From positions 682,001-746,000 of the forward strand of contig NZ_JAJAVE010000003.1 of the NCBI RefSeq assembly GCF_020532675.1: 64,000 bases of DNA. The letters run 5' to 3'. The stretch comes from Methylobacillus gramineus (lineage in GTDB: Bacteria > Pseudomonadota > Gammaproteobacteria > Burkholderiales > Methylophilaceae). The notes under the pieces were generated by a model. The model was not told the origin of the DNA. It searched no databases and saw only the letters and a program-made list of their open reading frames with translations. How positions within the stretch are numbered: position 1 is the stretch's first letter; each line of letters begins with the position of its first letter. The position numbers and the translations under genes are program-made. Shown here piece after piece: positions 27,270 through 35,368 of the stretch.

Positions 27270-27717
27270 GTTGAAACGCGCCAGCTGGCTGGCGTTTGCC
27301 TGCATTCCAATGTTGCTGCCCAATGTGGCATCGGCATTGGAGTTTCGCTCGATTGCCGTGCCCAAGGCTGTGCTTTATGATGCGCCTTCCGCACAGGGCA
27401 AGAAAACATTCATTCTGGCTCAGGGTTACCCGGTTGAGGTGATTGTCAATTTGGGCGACTGGCTAAAAGTGCGGGATGCTCAGGGCAGCCTGAACTGGGT
27501 GGAATCGCAACAACTCGCCACCAAGCGTACTGTGTTGGTCAAAGGGGGTCAGGCGGATTTGCGCCAAACTGCCGATGCCAACTCTGCGTTGCTCGGACGG
27601 TTGGATAAAGACGTAGTGCTGGATATGCTTGAACCACCTGCCAATGGGTGGATCAAGGTCAAGCATCGTGATGGCCTGACTGGCTATGTGCTTTCATCCT
27701 CGCTTTGGGGCTTTTGA
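27250..27717 (+). CDS. Exported SH3-domain protein
   Basis: A 155-residue protein. The signal peptide ends NVASA (about residues 1-30). Two bacterial SH3-like (SH3_4/DUF1058) repeats follow: around AVLYDAPSAQGKKTFILAQGYPVEVIVNLGDWLKVRDAQG, and around ADLRQTADANSALLGRLDKDVVLDMLEPPANGWIKVKHRDG. The domain is thought to bind cell-wall or protein partners in the periplasm; the target is unknown. The ATG at 27250 has AAGG upstream and overlaps secB by 20 bases. Conserved position between secB and gpsA is common in betaproteobacteria. Confidence 0.85.
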   Translation: MALLRTKLKRASWLAFACIPMLLPNVASALEFRSIAVPKAVLYDAPSAQGKKTFILAQGYPVEVIVNLGDWLKVRDAQGSLNWVESQQLATKRTVLVKGGQADLRQTADANSALLGRLDKDVVLDMLEPPANGWIKVKHRDGLTGYVLSSSLWGF

Positions 27718-27741
27718 TGCAGGTTTTTAAGTAGTATTTCT

Positions 27742-28731
27742 ATGAAAATTTCAGTATTAGGCGCTGGCGCATGGGGCACGGCATTAGCCCTGCAAATTAG
27801 CCGCCAGCACCAGGTTTCATTATGGACGCGTAATCAGGCGCATATCATGGATATGCAGATTACACGCGCCAATATTCAATATCTCGGCGACTTTGCATTT
27901 GGTGACCAGCTTGTGGTGGAAGGCGATCTGGCCAAGGCACTGGATGGTGCCGAGCTGATTATTTCTGTGGTACCAACCAATGGTTTCCGCAATACGCTCA
28001 AGGAAATTAAAAAGCTAGGCAGCAATGCCCCCGTAATCTGGGCCTCCAAAGGCCTGGAAGCTGCCACTGCCAAGTTACCTCATGAGGTTGCCCAGGATGA
28101 GCTCGGCGATAGTCGCCATTGGGGGGTGCTGTCCGGCCCCAGTTTTGCGGCAGAGCTGGTGCGTGGATTGCCCACGGCCGTAACACTGGCCGCCAATGAT
28201 GCTGAGTTTGCAACGCATGCAGGAGCCTTGCTACATGGAGGTAATTTCCGTGTCTATACCAGCACCGATGTTGCCGGTGTGTCGGTGGGCGGTGCGCTTA
28301 AAAATGTGCTGGCGATTGCGGCTGGTATTAGTGATGGCATGCAATGCGGCAATAATGCCCGTGCGGCACTGATTACACGCGGTATGGCCGAAATGACACG
28401 CTTTGGTGTGGCATTGGGGGGTGCCAAGGAAACTTTTATGGGGCTCACCGGTGCGGGTGATTTGATACTGACGTGTACCGGTCAGTACTCGCGGAATCGT
28501 GAAGTTGGTTTACGCCTTGCGAATGGACAGACCTTGCAGGAAATCCTCCAGACCCTGGGCCATGTGGCTGAAGGTGTACATACTGCGCGGGAGGTGATCA
28601 AACGCGCTACTCAGCTTGGGGTGGAAATGCCGATCACCCGTGAAGTTGACCAGGTGCTTTCTCATGGGCGCTCACCGCGTCAGGCCGTGGATAACTTACT
28701 GAGTCGAGAACAGAAGTCCGAGTTGCTATAA
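27742..28731 (+). CDS. gpsA: Glycerol-3-phosphate dehydrogenase [NAD(P)+]
   Basis: A 329-residue cytosolic enzyme making sn-glycerol-3-phosphate from dihydroxyacetone phosphate for phospholipid synthesis. The nucleotide-binding motif GAGAWGTALALQ is at the N-terminus. SGPSFAAELVRGLPTAVTLA, VGGALKNVLAIAAGISDGM and GLTGAGDLILTCTGQYSRNREVGLRLA are family signatures with the catalytic Lys in ALKNV. It is last in the secB run and has a good terminator. Confidence 0.97.
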   Translation: MKISVLGAGAWGTALALQISRQHQVSLWTRNQAHIMDMQITRANIQYLGDFAFGDQLVVEGDLAKALDGAELIISVVPTNGFRNTLKEIKKLGSNAPVIWASKGLEAATAKLPHEVAQDELGDSRHWGVLSGPSFAAELVRGLPTAVTLAANDAEFATHAGALLHGGNFRVYTSTDVAGVSVGGALKNVLAIAAGISDGMQCGNNARAALITRGMAEMTRFGVALGGAKETFMGLTGAGDLILTCTGQYSRNREVGLRLANGQTLQEILQTLGHVAEGVHTAREVIKRATQLGVEMPITREVDQVLSHGRSPRQAVDNLLSREQKSELL

Positions 28732-28736
28732 AAACC

Positions 28737-28761
28737 AAAAGCACCGAGCAGGTGCTTTTTT
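28737..28761 (+). terminator. Rho-independent terminator after gpsA
   Basis: The stem AAAAGCACC/GGTGCTTTT with loop GAGCA is followed by T. It also serves the convergent trmL transcript because the stem starts with four A. Confidence 0.92.
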
Positions 28762-28775
28762 AATATCTGCCCTGC

Positions 28776-29240
28776 CTATAATCCCCCACTGAAATCATGC
28801 TGGCGCCAGGCTTCGTACAGCAGAATAGCAGCAGAGTTTGACAGGTTGAGGCTGCGGCTTTCCGGCATCATGGGCAGTCGTACACGGTGTTCTGGGGTGA
28901 ACTCTGCCCTGATCTCTTCCGGCAGGCCGCGTGTTTCCGGACCAAATACGAATACATCCCCTGGTTCAAAATGAATATCGCTATGTCGGGTGCTACCCTT
29001 GGTGGTCATCGCAAACATGCGCCTGCCAGCCAGCACCTGCTTACAGGCAGGCCAGTCGTCATGGATCTGTAACGTGGCATATTCATGGTAATCCAGTCCA
29101 GCGCGCTTCAACTGTTTGTCTTCCAGGCTGAAGCCCAGGGGTTTGACCAAGTGCAGCCTTGTGCCACTGTTAGCGCATAGTCTGATGATATTACCGGTAT
29201 TGGGGGGTATTTCTGGCTGGTATAAAACGATATCGAACAT
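28776..29240 (-). CDS. trmL: tRNA (cytidine/uridine-2'-O-)-methyltransferase TrmL
   Basis: A 154-residue SPOUT methyltransferase that methylates the ribose at the wobble base 34 of tRNA-Leu. Signature stretches are VLYQPEIPPNTGNIIRLCANSG at the start and VFGPETRGLPEEI...LPMMPESRSLNLSNSAAILLYEAWRQ, which forms the AdoMet-binding knot. Size is typical. It begins three bases after the comF stop. Confidence 0.95.
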   Translation of the reverse strand: MFDIVLYQPEIPPNTGNIIRLCANSGTRLHLVKPLGFSLEDKQLKRAGLDYHEYATLQIHDDWPACKQVLAGRRMFAMTTKGSTRHSDIHFEPGDVFVFGPETRGLPEEIRAEFTPEHRVRLPMMPESRSLNLSNSAAILLYEAWRQHDFSGGL

Positions 29241-29243
29241 AAG

Positions 29244-29945
29244 TCAGGGTGTGAAGGTACGGGCAATAACCCAGCATTCTACATGGCTCGCGCCTGCGGC
29301 CTTCACTGTTTTTGCCAGTGCATTAAGGCTGGCACCCGTGGTCATCACATCATCAAGCAGGGCAATGCGCATTCCTTGCAGCGTGGGTTCACAGCTGAAA
29401 GCGCCATGCATATTCTTGATCCGTGCTTTATAGGGCAGGCTGGCTTGTGGTGGTGTTAGCTTGGTACGAGTACATGAGCTCATATCCAGCGGGAGGTTGA
29501 GTCGCTTGCTCATCACCCTCGCGATTTCCATGGATTGATTGAATCCGCGTTCTTGCAGACGTTGTTTGTGCAAGGGCATAGGGATGATGCAGTCTGGCAG
29601 TGCTTGTGTGCCAAGCCGCAATGCCAGAAGCGCTCCCCAGGTTTGGGCCAGGGTCAGCATCTGCCTATATTTGTATTGTTGCAACATAGATGAGACCGGA
29701 TATTGATATTGGAACAGGCTCAGTGTCAGATCAAAATCTGGCGGTGCCTGTATGCATTGTCCACATCGCTGATTGCTCAGACTGGGCAATGCGCATTGTG
29801 GGCAGGTATTCTCAATGTGCCATGGCATATCGCCCAGGCAGTCATCGCAGATGGCGACATCGCCAGCATGCCCGCTGGAGCAAAGCAGGCAGAGTTGTGG
29901 AAAAAATAACTCCCTTAGAGTGGCGGCCATCATCTGGGTGCCCAT
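29244..29945 (-). CDS. comF: ComF family phosphoribosyltransferase-like protein
   Basis: A protein of about 233 residues. Four CxxC-type pairs in the first 65 residues (CLLC, CDDC, CPQC, CGQC) form a likely zinc-binding region. A phosphoribosyltransferase domain follows, with the PRPP-binding motif ALLDDVMTTGAS near residue 200 and PMPLHKQRLQERGFNQS. ComF/GntX proteins are linked to DNA uptake in competent bacteria. The start is uncertain: TTG 29948, ATG 29945 and ATG 29933/29930 are possible, none with a clear ribosome site. It precedes trmL in one transcript. Confidence 0.88.
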   Translation of the reverse strand: MGTQMMAATLRELFFPQLCLLCSSGHAGDVAICDDCLGDMPWHIENTCPQCALPSLSNQRCGQCIQAPPDFDLTLSLFQYQYPVSSMLQQYKYRQMLTLAQTWGALLALRLGTQALPDCIIPMPLHKQRLQERGFNQSMEIARVMSKRLNLPLDMSSCTRTKLTPPQASLPYKARIKNMHGAFSCEPTLQGMRIALLDDVMTTGASLNALAKTVKAAGASHVECWVIARTFTP

Positions 29946-30049
29946 CAAACATAAAGCAGATGATGGATTGTAACGTGTTGTCGAGAGTAATGCCTTAAGG
30001 GGGCTGATGCTGTGCGTGTTGTAACTGCTAGTGAAGCTTGAATCGCTGC

Positions 30050-30460
30050 TTAACTCTCCGCCTGTTGTTTGTCATCAATGGTGAAATCTTTCCAGGGTGC
30101 TTTGCTGGCTTTGATGAGGGCAGAAATGCCTGCCGGTACTACCACGACAAATCCGATCAGCCAGAGTAGCAGGACAAGATGCAAAGCGTTGCCCAGTAGT
30201 GGAATCAATACACCGGCAAAGATCATGCATGCCAGCAGGCACCCTGATATGCCGTAAAAACGATACCCGGCGTATTGCGTGTATTTCCTGACCTGCGGAC
30301 TGGGATGCTGGATATTGGCTGAATAGACAAAGATGGAAATGCCGATCCAGATAAACAGCACGGGAAAGATAGGCATCAAAGTCATGGCGATGACCGAGCC
30401 AATGTTGAATAGCTGTGCGCATCGTTTTTGCGATTTTGCACTAATGGTGGTGGAGCTCAT
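30050..30460 (-). CDS. Small membrane protein of unknown function (paralogue of the gene at 42381)
   Basis: A 136-residue protein with three predicted transmembrane segments (about 20-45, 70-95, 95-115) and a charged tail. It shares the pattern HPxxxVxxY-x3-AGYRFYG-x2-G and an Ala/Lys-W-x-(D/E) C-terminal stretch with the protein encoded at 42381-42770. I do not recognise a named family. The two paralogues lie in opposite orientations at either side of the 30-42 kb block. Confidence 0.7.
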   Translation of the reverse strand: MSSTTISAKSQKRCAQLFNIGSVIAMTLMPIFPVLFIWIGISIFVYSANIQHPSPQVRKYTQYAGYRFYGISGCLLACMIFAGVLIPLLGNALHLVLLLWLIGFVVVVPAGISALIKASKAPWKDFTIDDKQQAES

Positions 30461-30571
30461 GTGGTTCCCACTTTGATTTCTAGAAGGCGTATGCCGATAG
30501 AAATAGTATGGGCGTTATTGATGATTAAAAATAATGAAATATAATTCTATTTAAATTATGTATAACTTATA

Positions 30572-31447
30572 TTAAGTGGTGGGTGACAAGACAAACTCGG
30601 TATGCTGAGACCAGTTGGATGGAGCTTCTGTAATTTGCTGCAGGAGTTGCAGGTAACTGACGAGCTCTTGACTGTGAAGGTTGCGTGGATATACCACGTA
30701 AATTGGATGGGAGAATTCCGGGGTCTGTGGCACGATCTCCAGGATACCTTCATCCAGGTATTTTTGAACCACCCTGGTTCTGAAATATCCGCTGCCACCG
30801 TGCTCCAGAATATGGAAAAGGGCCAGTGGTCCGAGGTTAACCGACATGCTGGATTTCAATTGCCCAGATAATGCTGTGTCGTGTTGCACCCGGAATTCAT
30901 CACCCCAATCAATGAAGATGTAAGGTTCAGCGGTTTTCTTTGAGCGTATGCATATCAGCTTTTCTTCCAGGATTTCCGTGACCTGCATGCCTGGCCAGTA
31001 ATCTGGTTGGTGAACCAATGCCGCATCCATGGTACCCGCAACAAGTTGGCTATGCAGGTGTTTGGGGTCGGCTACTATGGTATTGATAAACAATCGGGGA
31101 TAAGTGGTTTTTAACTTGGATACCCAGGCAAGCAGCAAGGGGTTCCACAGGCTGACTTCACCGCCTATGGTCAATATGCCATTGGTTCCTTCAGGGAAAG
31201 GCAGATCGCGACGCGCGGATTCCCAAGTCTGGATAATCTGACTGGCGTATGAAACAAACTTTTCCCCGTTATCGGTGAGTTTGGCACCACTACGGTTTCT
31301 GATAAATAACGAGCAACCCAGGTATTCTTCTAGATTCTTGATGCGGATGGTGACCGCTGTCTGTGTCACGTTCAGTTTTTTTGCCGCATTAATAAAACTG
31401 CCCGTGCGGGTGATTTCAAGAAACGTGATTAAAAGATTGCTATCCAT
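30572..31447 (-). CDS. LysR family transcriptional regulator
   Basis: A 291-residue regulator. The N-terminal winged helix-turn-helix (LLITFLEITRTGSFINAAKKLNVTQTAVTIRIKNLEEYLG, residues 5-45) is standard LysR, followed by a substrate-binding-like effector domain (about 90-290). LysR proteins usually regulate a divergent neighbour and themselves, but no clear divergent gene starts within 480 bases, so its target is unknown. AT-rich repeats just upstream may be its own operator. Confidence 0.9.
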   Translation of the reverse strand: MDSNLLITFLEITRTGSFINAAKKLNVTQTAVTIRIKNLEEYLGCSLFIRNRSGAKLTDNGEKFVSYASQIIQTWESARRDLPFPEGTNGILTIGGEVSLWNPLLLAWVSKLKTTYPRLFINTIVADPKHLHSQLVAGTMDAALVHQPDYWPGMQVTEILEEKLICIRSKKTAEPYIFIDWGDEFRVQHDTALSGQLKSSMSVNLGPLALFHILEHGGSGYFRTRVVQKYLDEGILEIVPQTPEFSHPIYVVYPRNLHSQELVSYLQLLQQITEAPSNWSQHTEFVLSPTT

Positions 31448-31937
31448 ATATTTTTATAATATTAACTGGATTTAAGATTGGATAATATTATATCTTGGGT
31501 CAAAGGCAAGCTTCTGTATGGGGCCAATCAGAGCCATGGCTGGATGCAGATATTATTAATCCATGATGCTTTGCGCTATTACGATATCAATTGATTACTG
31601 AAAAATCTGTATCATCAGATGCCTCAAATATGACTATTCGGTGTCCAGAATTTTATTCTCGGCATCTATCTGGTGAATTGAATGCAAGTGATATAACGCT
31701 AGCTAAATATGAATTGGCATGCCAAACAGTATGCGAGAAAGTGAAAAATTGGGACTGATGTTGGCTACAGAAATGGAAAAGATAGCGCCATTAAACAGGT
31801 AAGAATGGTGACCTGATTTTAGTTCTCAACCACCATCCAAGTTGAATAATTAGAAGTAACTATAATTGCGCTAGTAATTATCCCTTGATTTGATAGATAA
31901 TACCGGTTCATAAATCCATATATCATTGAGAGGTTAA
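31448..31937. other. AT-rich 490-bp spacer upstream of the orphan small-protein gene
   Basis: It holds the LysR promoter side. Two copies of ATAATATTA(T/A) (31456-31465 and 31482-31491), 26 bases apart, could be regulator sites. A 42-codon open frame at 31630-31758 has no ribosome site and was not called. The spacer is AT-rich relative to the flanks, in keeping with acquired DNA. Confidence 0.45.
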
Positions 31938-32168
31938 ATGGCTACAACTGATCGTCGTGCAAAACTTCAACAAAAAATTGCAGATCTGCAATCTAAGTTA
32001 GAAGCTTTAGAAGCTCCAGCTACTTTGGATTCAAAAAGTGAGGGTATCCCTGAGCTGATTGAAAAATTGAATGAAGTCATCAAGTTGCATAAGGTTGCTG
32101 CCCCCGAAGTAATCGAAGTGTTATTGAAAGCCAAGAGAACTGGCTTAACACTCGTTAAAAAATCCTAA
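31938..32168 (+). CDS. Orphan 76-residue coiled-coil protein of unknown function
   Basis: A small charged protein. The first 27 residues (from RRAKLQQKIADLQSKLEALEA) read as a coiled coil; a helical, Lys-rich C-terminal half (IPELIEKLNEVIKLHKVAAPEVIEVLLKAKRTG) follows. It has a clear GAGAGG ribosome site and a strong terminator of its own, so it is almost certainly a real gene. The N-terminus is reminiscent of H-NS/MvaT oligomerisation helices, but no DNA-binding motif is visible and I do not assign a family. It sits isolated between two AT-rich gene-free stretches. Confidence 0.75.
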   Translation: MATTDRRAKLQQKIADLQSKLEALEAPATLDSKSEGIPELIEKLNEVIKLHKVAAPEVIEVLLKAKRTGLTLVKKS

Positions 32169-32703
32169 TGATCATGACCGTGGATCATCACATTTAATTC
32201 ACGGATTGAGTTTGATACTTAAAGGGCTACAGAGATGTAGCCCTTTATTTTTTGTTGGAACAAGCTGTAGGAATTTCTAATCATCAAGATTGCTTTACGC
32301 GTTGTTTTTTATCTGCAGCTGAGTTGAAATTCAGCGTAATAAAATGGGGGAAGTGGTTGCAGATTGCCTTACTCATCAGGTTTACAGATTAAAAATAAGT
32401 AGAAACTGATAAGCATTCTATTTTGGCCATAATTTTCAGCAATATTGGAATGTCTTGATATATAAAAAATATAACCTTAGCTTTTGATTGCCACAGCGAT
32501 ACTATTTTTTCAGTAGTGAAAATTGGTGTGCGACCATGCGTGGAGCATTATTTTCAGGCTTCTAGTCTGTTTAAATCAAGGCAAGATGGCTTTGACGATA
32601 TTTGGGATAGTGGCTGAGACTATCTTTAGCAGTAAGGCCCTGCGGTCAAATATCCCATCTGAAGCTGTGGCATTGCCGTACTAACAGGTGGCGATCAATG
32701 TTT
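32169..32703. other. Gene-free 535-bp spacer
   Basis: Apart from the terminator at 32221-32253 it contains only a weak 6-bp hairpin (GATAGT 32606-32611 with ACTATC 32619-32624). No coding frame, RNA gene or repeat was recognised. The first half is AT-rich. Confidence 0.5.
32221..32253 (+). terminator. Rho-independent terminator of the orphan small-protein gene
   Basis: A perfect 11-bp stem AAAGGGCTACA/TGTAGCCCTTT with a GAGA (GNRA) tetraloop is followed by A and six T. Confidence 0.92.
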
Positions 32704-33573
32704 TTAATAGGGCTGCAGGTTGGACAATGCCTCCTGCACAATGACAGCGAGCGGTGTAGTGGGTCGTCCAATCAGTGTGCTGAGGCCCTTGCTTTCGCTA
32801 TAGACATCACCCCCGGCTGCGCCTGTGTCTGCCTGCGCCAGCGTGTTGGCAAGATTCTCGGAGAGCCCATAGGTCACCATAAGGGCCCGATAGTCGGCTT
32901 CTGGCATGTCGAGATAAGTCACGGGGACGCCAGCCTGTTTCGATATTTCTGCAGCGACTTCTGCAAGGGTGAAGCTGGTGTCGCCGGCCAGTTCGTAGAT
33001 GGGTTTGATTACATCCGTCGAAGTGAGTACGGTAGCCGCCGCTTCTGCATAATCGTTGCGACTGGCACCCGAAATACGTCCGTTCTTTGCACAGCCATAG
33101 AGTGCGCCGCCTTGCAGAGCATAGCCCGAATTCATGGTGTAGTTCTCGGTATACCAGCCGTGTCGCATGAAAACGTGTGGCACGCCAGATGCCCTGATCA
33201 TGGCTTCGGTCTCGCGGTCTTCGCTGGCATAGGGAACGCCAGAGGTACCCGCTCTCAGCATGCTGGTATAGGCGATAAGCTTGACTGTGGCGCTGTTTTT
33301 TACCGCATCAATCACTGTCTTGTGATGCGTAGTCCTGATCCCCACTTCAGGCCCTGAGATCAGCAATATTTTGTCGATGTCGGCCAATGCTGCTGGCCAA
33401 TCCCCGGGCTGATTATAGTCAGCCCGGCGTACTGTGATGCCTTGCTGTTGCAGGTCTCTGACTTTCTCTGGATGTCGCACAGCAGCCACGATGTGATGGG
33501 CTGGGACTGTTTTTAGCAGATGCCCAATGACTAATCTACCAAGTTGCCCAGCTGCGCCAGTTACTAGAATCAT
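32704..33573 (-). CDS. NAD(P)H:quinone oxidoreductase, YtfG/QOR2-type (NmrA-like SDR)
   Basis: A 289-residue atypical short-chain dehydrogenase. The N-terminal Rossmann motif VTGAAGQLGRLVIGHLLKTVP and the stretches KLLIS-like KILLISGPEVGIRTTHH, IAYTSMLRA, VFMRHGWYTENY and YELAGDTSFTLAEVAAEISKQAG follow E. coli YtfG closely. That enzyme reduces quinones with NADPH. The start at 33573 has GGAG six bases upstream; an upstream in-frame TTG would include that site. It is divergent from a TetR regulator, suggesting inducible expression by a quinone or electrophile (inference). Confidence 0.9.
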   Translation of the reverse strand: MILVTGAAGQLGRLVIGHLLKTVPAHHIVAAVRHPEKVRDLQQQGITVRRADYNQPGDWPAALADIDKILLISGPEVGIRTTHHKTVIDAVKNSATVKLIAYTSMLRAGTSGVPYASEDRETEAMIRASGVPHVFMRHGWYTENYTMNSGYALQGGALYGCAKNGRISGASRNDYAEAAATVLTSTDVIKPIYELAGDTSFTLAEVAAEISKQAGVPVTYLDMPEADYRALMVTYGLSENLANTLAQADTGAAGGDVYSESKGLSTLIGRPTTPLAVIVQEALSNLQPY

Positions 33574-33941
33574 GAAAATCTCCAATCTAAGAAATAGCTA
33601 TGTCAATGGTGAGGCCGTTGCTAGTGGCTCTTGCCCGCATTGTGTAGAGTTTGTTCGTCTTTCAGGACTTGCCTGTTTCGCCTCCCAGTGCCTAGTGGCG
33701 TGAAGCAGGGATGAGTGGTGTCCTCCGTGACGAAGCAACTTTGACAAATTGAAAGTGGCTTCACGAGAATCGATTAAGGATATTATGGTGTCATATGGGG
33801 TTAAATGAATCAATATGGATTTATTTGATTTTTTTTAGGTTCTTTGTCTTGGGCGGACTACCCGCCAGCTGATAGACTCATAGACTTAAACGAACCCATC
33901 TGGACTCTCATGTGAGTCTTTTTATAACTCGCGATGACGAC
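33574..33941. promoter_or_regulatory. Divergent promoter region with a possible TetR operator
   Basis: This spacer separates the quinone reductase and TetR genes. The imperfect 16-bp palindrome GACTC-TCATGT-GAGTC at 33903-33918 lies 23 bases before the chosen TetR start and is a candidate operator. The rest shows no gene or clear promoter. Confidence 0.4.
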
Positions 33942-34523
33942 ATGACTATTGAGCTAGATGAAAAACTCACTCGTGCGCTTGCATTAGCCGTTTCCCAACA
34001 TCCCAGGGCAAATCTGCAGCAGCTCGCGCGCGCTGCAGGGACGAGCAAGGCCACGCTCTACCGCATCTCCCCAACCCGCGAGGGTGTAATTAAGCTGCTG
34101 ACGGAGCGCTCCAGGCGACACATGCAGCAAGCGCTTGATCAGGCCAGCCTGATGCAACCTCCTTTTGAGGTGGCTCTTCACCGTTTGGCGGAAAACGTAA
34201 TCGCCGAGCGGGAGCTATATCTATTCTGGACGGCCGCGCTCTGGGTAAACTTGAGTGATGTCAGGGACGAAGCCCCTGAGGGGTATGTGCCATCTTTTTT
34301 CAGCAATACTCTTGAGGCGTTTTTCCTGCAAGGACAGAAAGCAGGCGTGTTCAGGATAGACATGCCCGCCCGCTGGTTGGCCAAATCCTATGACTTTCTG
34401 TTGTATGCCGCCATAGAGTCGGTTCAGCGAGGTGAGATTGCGACACTGGGTATGTCGGAGATGGTGAACAAGATGTTTATGCGGGGAGCAGGTGCTGATT
34501 CTTCCGATCGCGCTGACGTATAA
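33942..34523 (+). CDS. TetR family transcriptional regulator
   Basis: A regulator of about 193 residues. The N-terminal helix-turn-helix (LQQLARAAGTSKATLYRIS, residues about 25-43) is TetR-like, and an all-helical ligand-binding domain follows. ATG at 33942 is preferred; a GTG at 33912 is in frame but lies within the candidate operator. It is divergent from the quinone reductase gene, the usual arrangement for a TetR repressor and its target. Confidence 0.82.
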   Translation: MTIELDEKLTRALALAVSQHPRANLQQLARAAGTSKATLYRISPTREGVIKLLTERSRRHMQQALDQASLMQPPFEVALHRLAENVIAERELYLFWTAALWVNLSDVRDEAPEGYVPSFFSNTLEAFFLQGQKAGVFRIDMPARWLAKSYDFLLYAAIESVQRGEIATLGMSEMVNKMFMRGAGADSSDRADV

Positions 34524-34619
34524 GCAAACTTTGGAAGGCGCTAAACCAAGCAAATGTGATCTGTGCTTATCAAACTCGTAGTGGTGGTCAACAAGTAGCT
34601 CAATGAGGACTCATCCGAC

Positions 34620-35234
34620 TCAGCGCAGAAATTGCCTGGAGGTTTTAAGCGCTTCAAAGCCGATTTTGTAAAGCTTCTCAGCCGTTTCCCATTGATTATC
34701 CGAGCAATAATTGCTCCAGAATAAGCTGCAGAAAATGCCATCAAGCAAGGTCTGGAAGTAGAGGGCTGCCATATATGGGTCGGTATTTGTTGCCAGCTCA
34801 TTCGCCGCTATGGCCTGGTTAATACAGCGTTTCACTCTTCCAAAGTGTGTCTGTTCCCACGCCACCCTTTGTTCAATTAGCTCTGGCGTATCATCATTAC
34901 GGATGTACAAAATTAACAACACTCTTTGTACTGCACCTGGATCAACTGATAAATGCAGATGTTGCAGGCCCAGTCGATATAAGTATTGAAGGTGTGATTC
35001 CTCTTCCAGTTTCTCAATAATCTGGATCGTGTCGAGGGTACGGCTCACCATGGCAGTAGCTACTTCCACCTTGCCTTTGTAATGCCCGTATACAGCGCCT
35101 CTAGAGACATTCGCTGCATCAGCGATATCTGCCATCGTGGTATAGCTCATGCCTTTTTTGAATATCACTGATTCAGCTGCATCCAAAATCGCCTCTCTGG
35201 TGAGCTGTGAATCTTCTTTGGTTTTTCTTGCCAC
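34620..35234 (-). CDS. TetR family repressor of the efflux operon (AcrR/TtgR-like)
   Basis: A regulator of about 204 residues. The helix-turn-helix MADIADAANVSRGAVYGHYKGKVEV matches AcrR/TtgR/MexL repressors closely, followed by a helical C-terminal ligand domain. GTG at 35234 is proposed because family members start with MARKTKE, which appears here as VARKTKEDSQLTREAIL. ATG 35252 and ATG 35276 are alternatives. It is divergent from the RND efflux operon, which it most likely represses through the 18-bp dyad between them. Confidence 0.88.
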   Translation of the reverse strand: MARKTKEDSQLTREAILDAAESVIFKKGMSYTTMADIADAANVSRGAVYGHYKGKVEVATAMVSRTLDTIQIIEKLEEESHLQYLYRLGLQHLHLSVDPGAVQRVLLILYIRNDDTPELIEQRVAWEQTHFGRVKRCINQAIAANELATNTDPYMAALYFQTLLDGIFCSLFWSNYCSDNQWETAEKLYKIGFEALKTSRQFLR

Positions 35235-35285
35235 GATTGCGATCAATCCCATGAAAAAGTAAAGGGATTGTACCAATATTTATTT

Positions 35286-35303
35286 AATCATTCATGATTG
35301 ATT
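35286..35303. promoter_or_regulatory. Candidate TetR operator between regulator and RND operon
   Basis: AATCA-T-TCATGA-T-TGATT is an 18-bp dyad, symmetric except for the two T positions. It lies 52 bases before the TetR start and 66 before the adaptor gene start, as expected for an operator shared by both promoters. Confidence 0.55.
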
Positions 35304-35368
35304 GTAATTATTGTTTCAGGCAGAATGCTGTTCTGTATGTTCAGCCAACCCTTTGGATCGAGAATTCA

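Noticed and set aside
31630-31758. 42-codon open frame in the AT-rich spacer
   Set aside because: It has no ribosome site, no recognisable motif and no clear promoter; open frames of this size are expected by chance.
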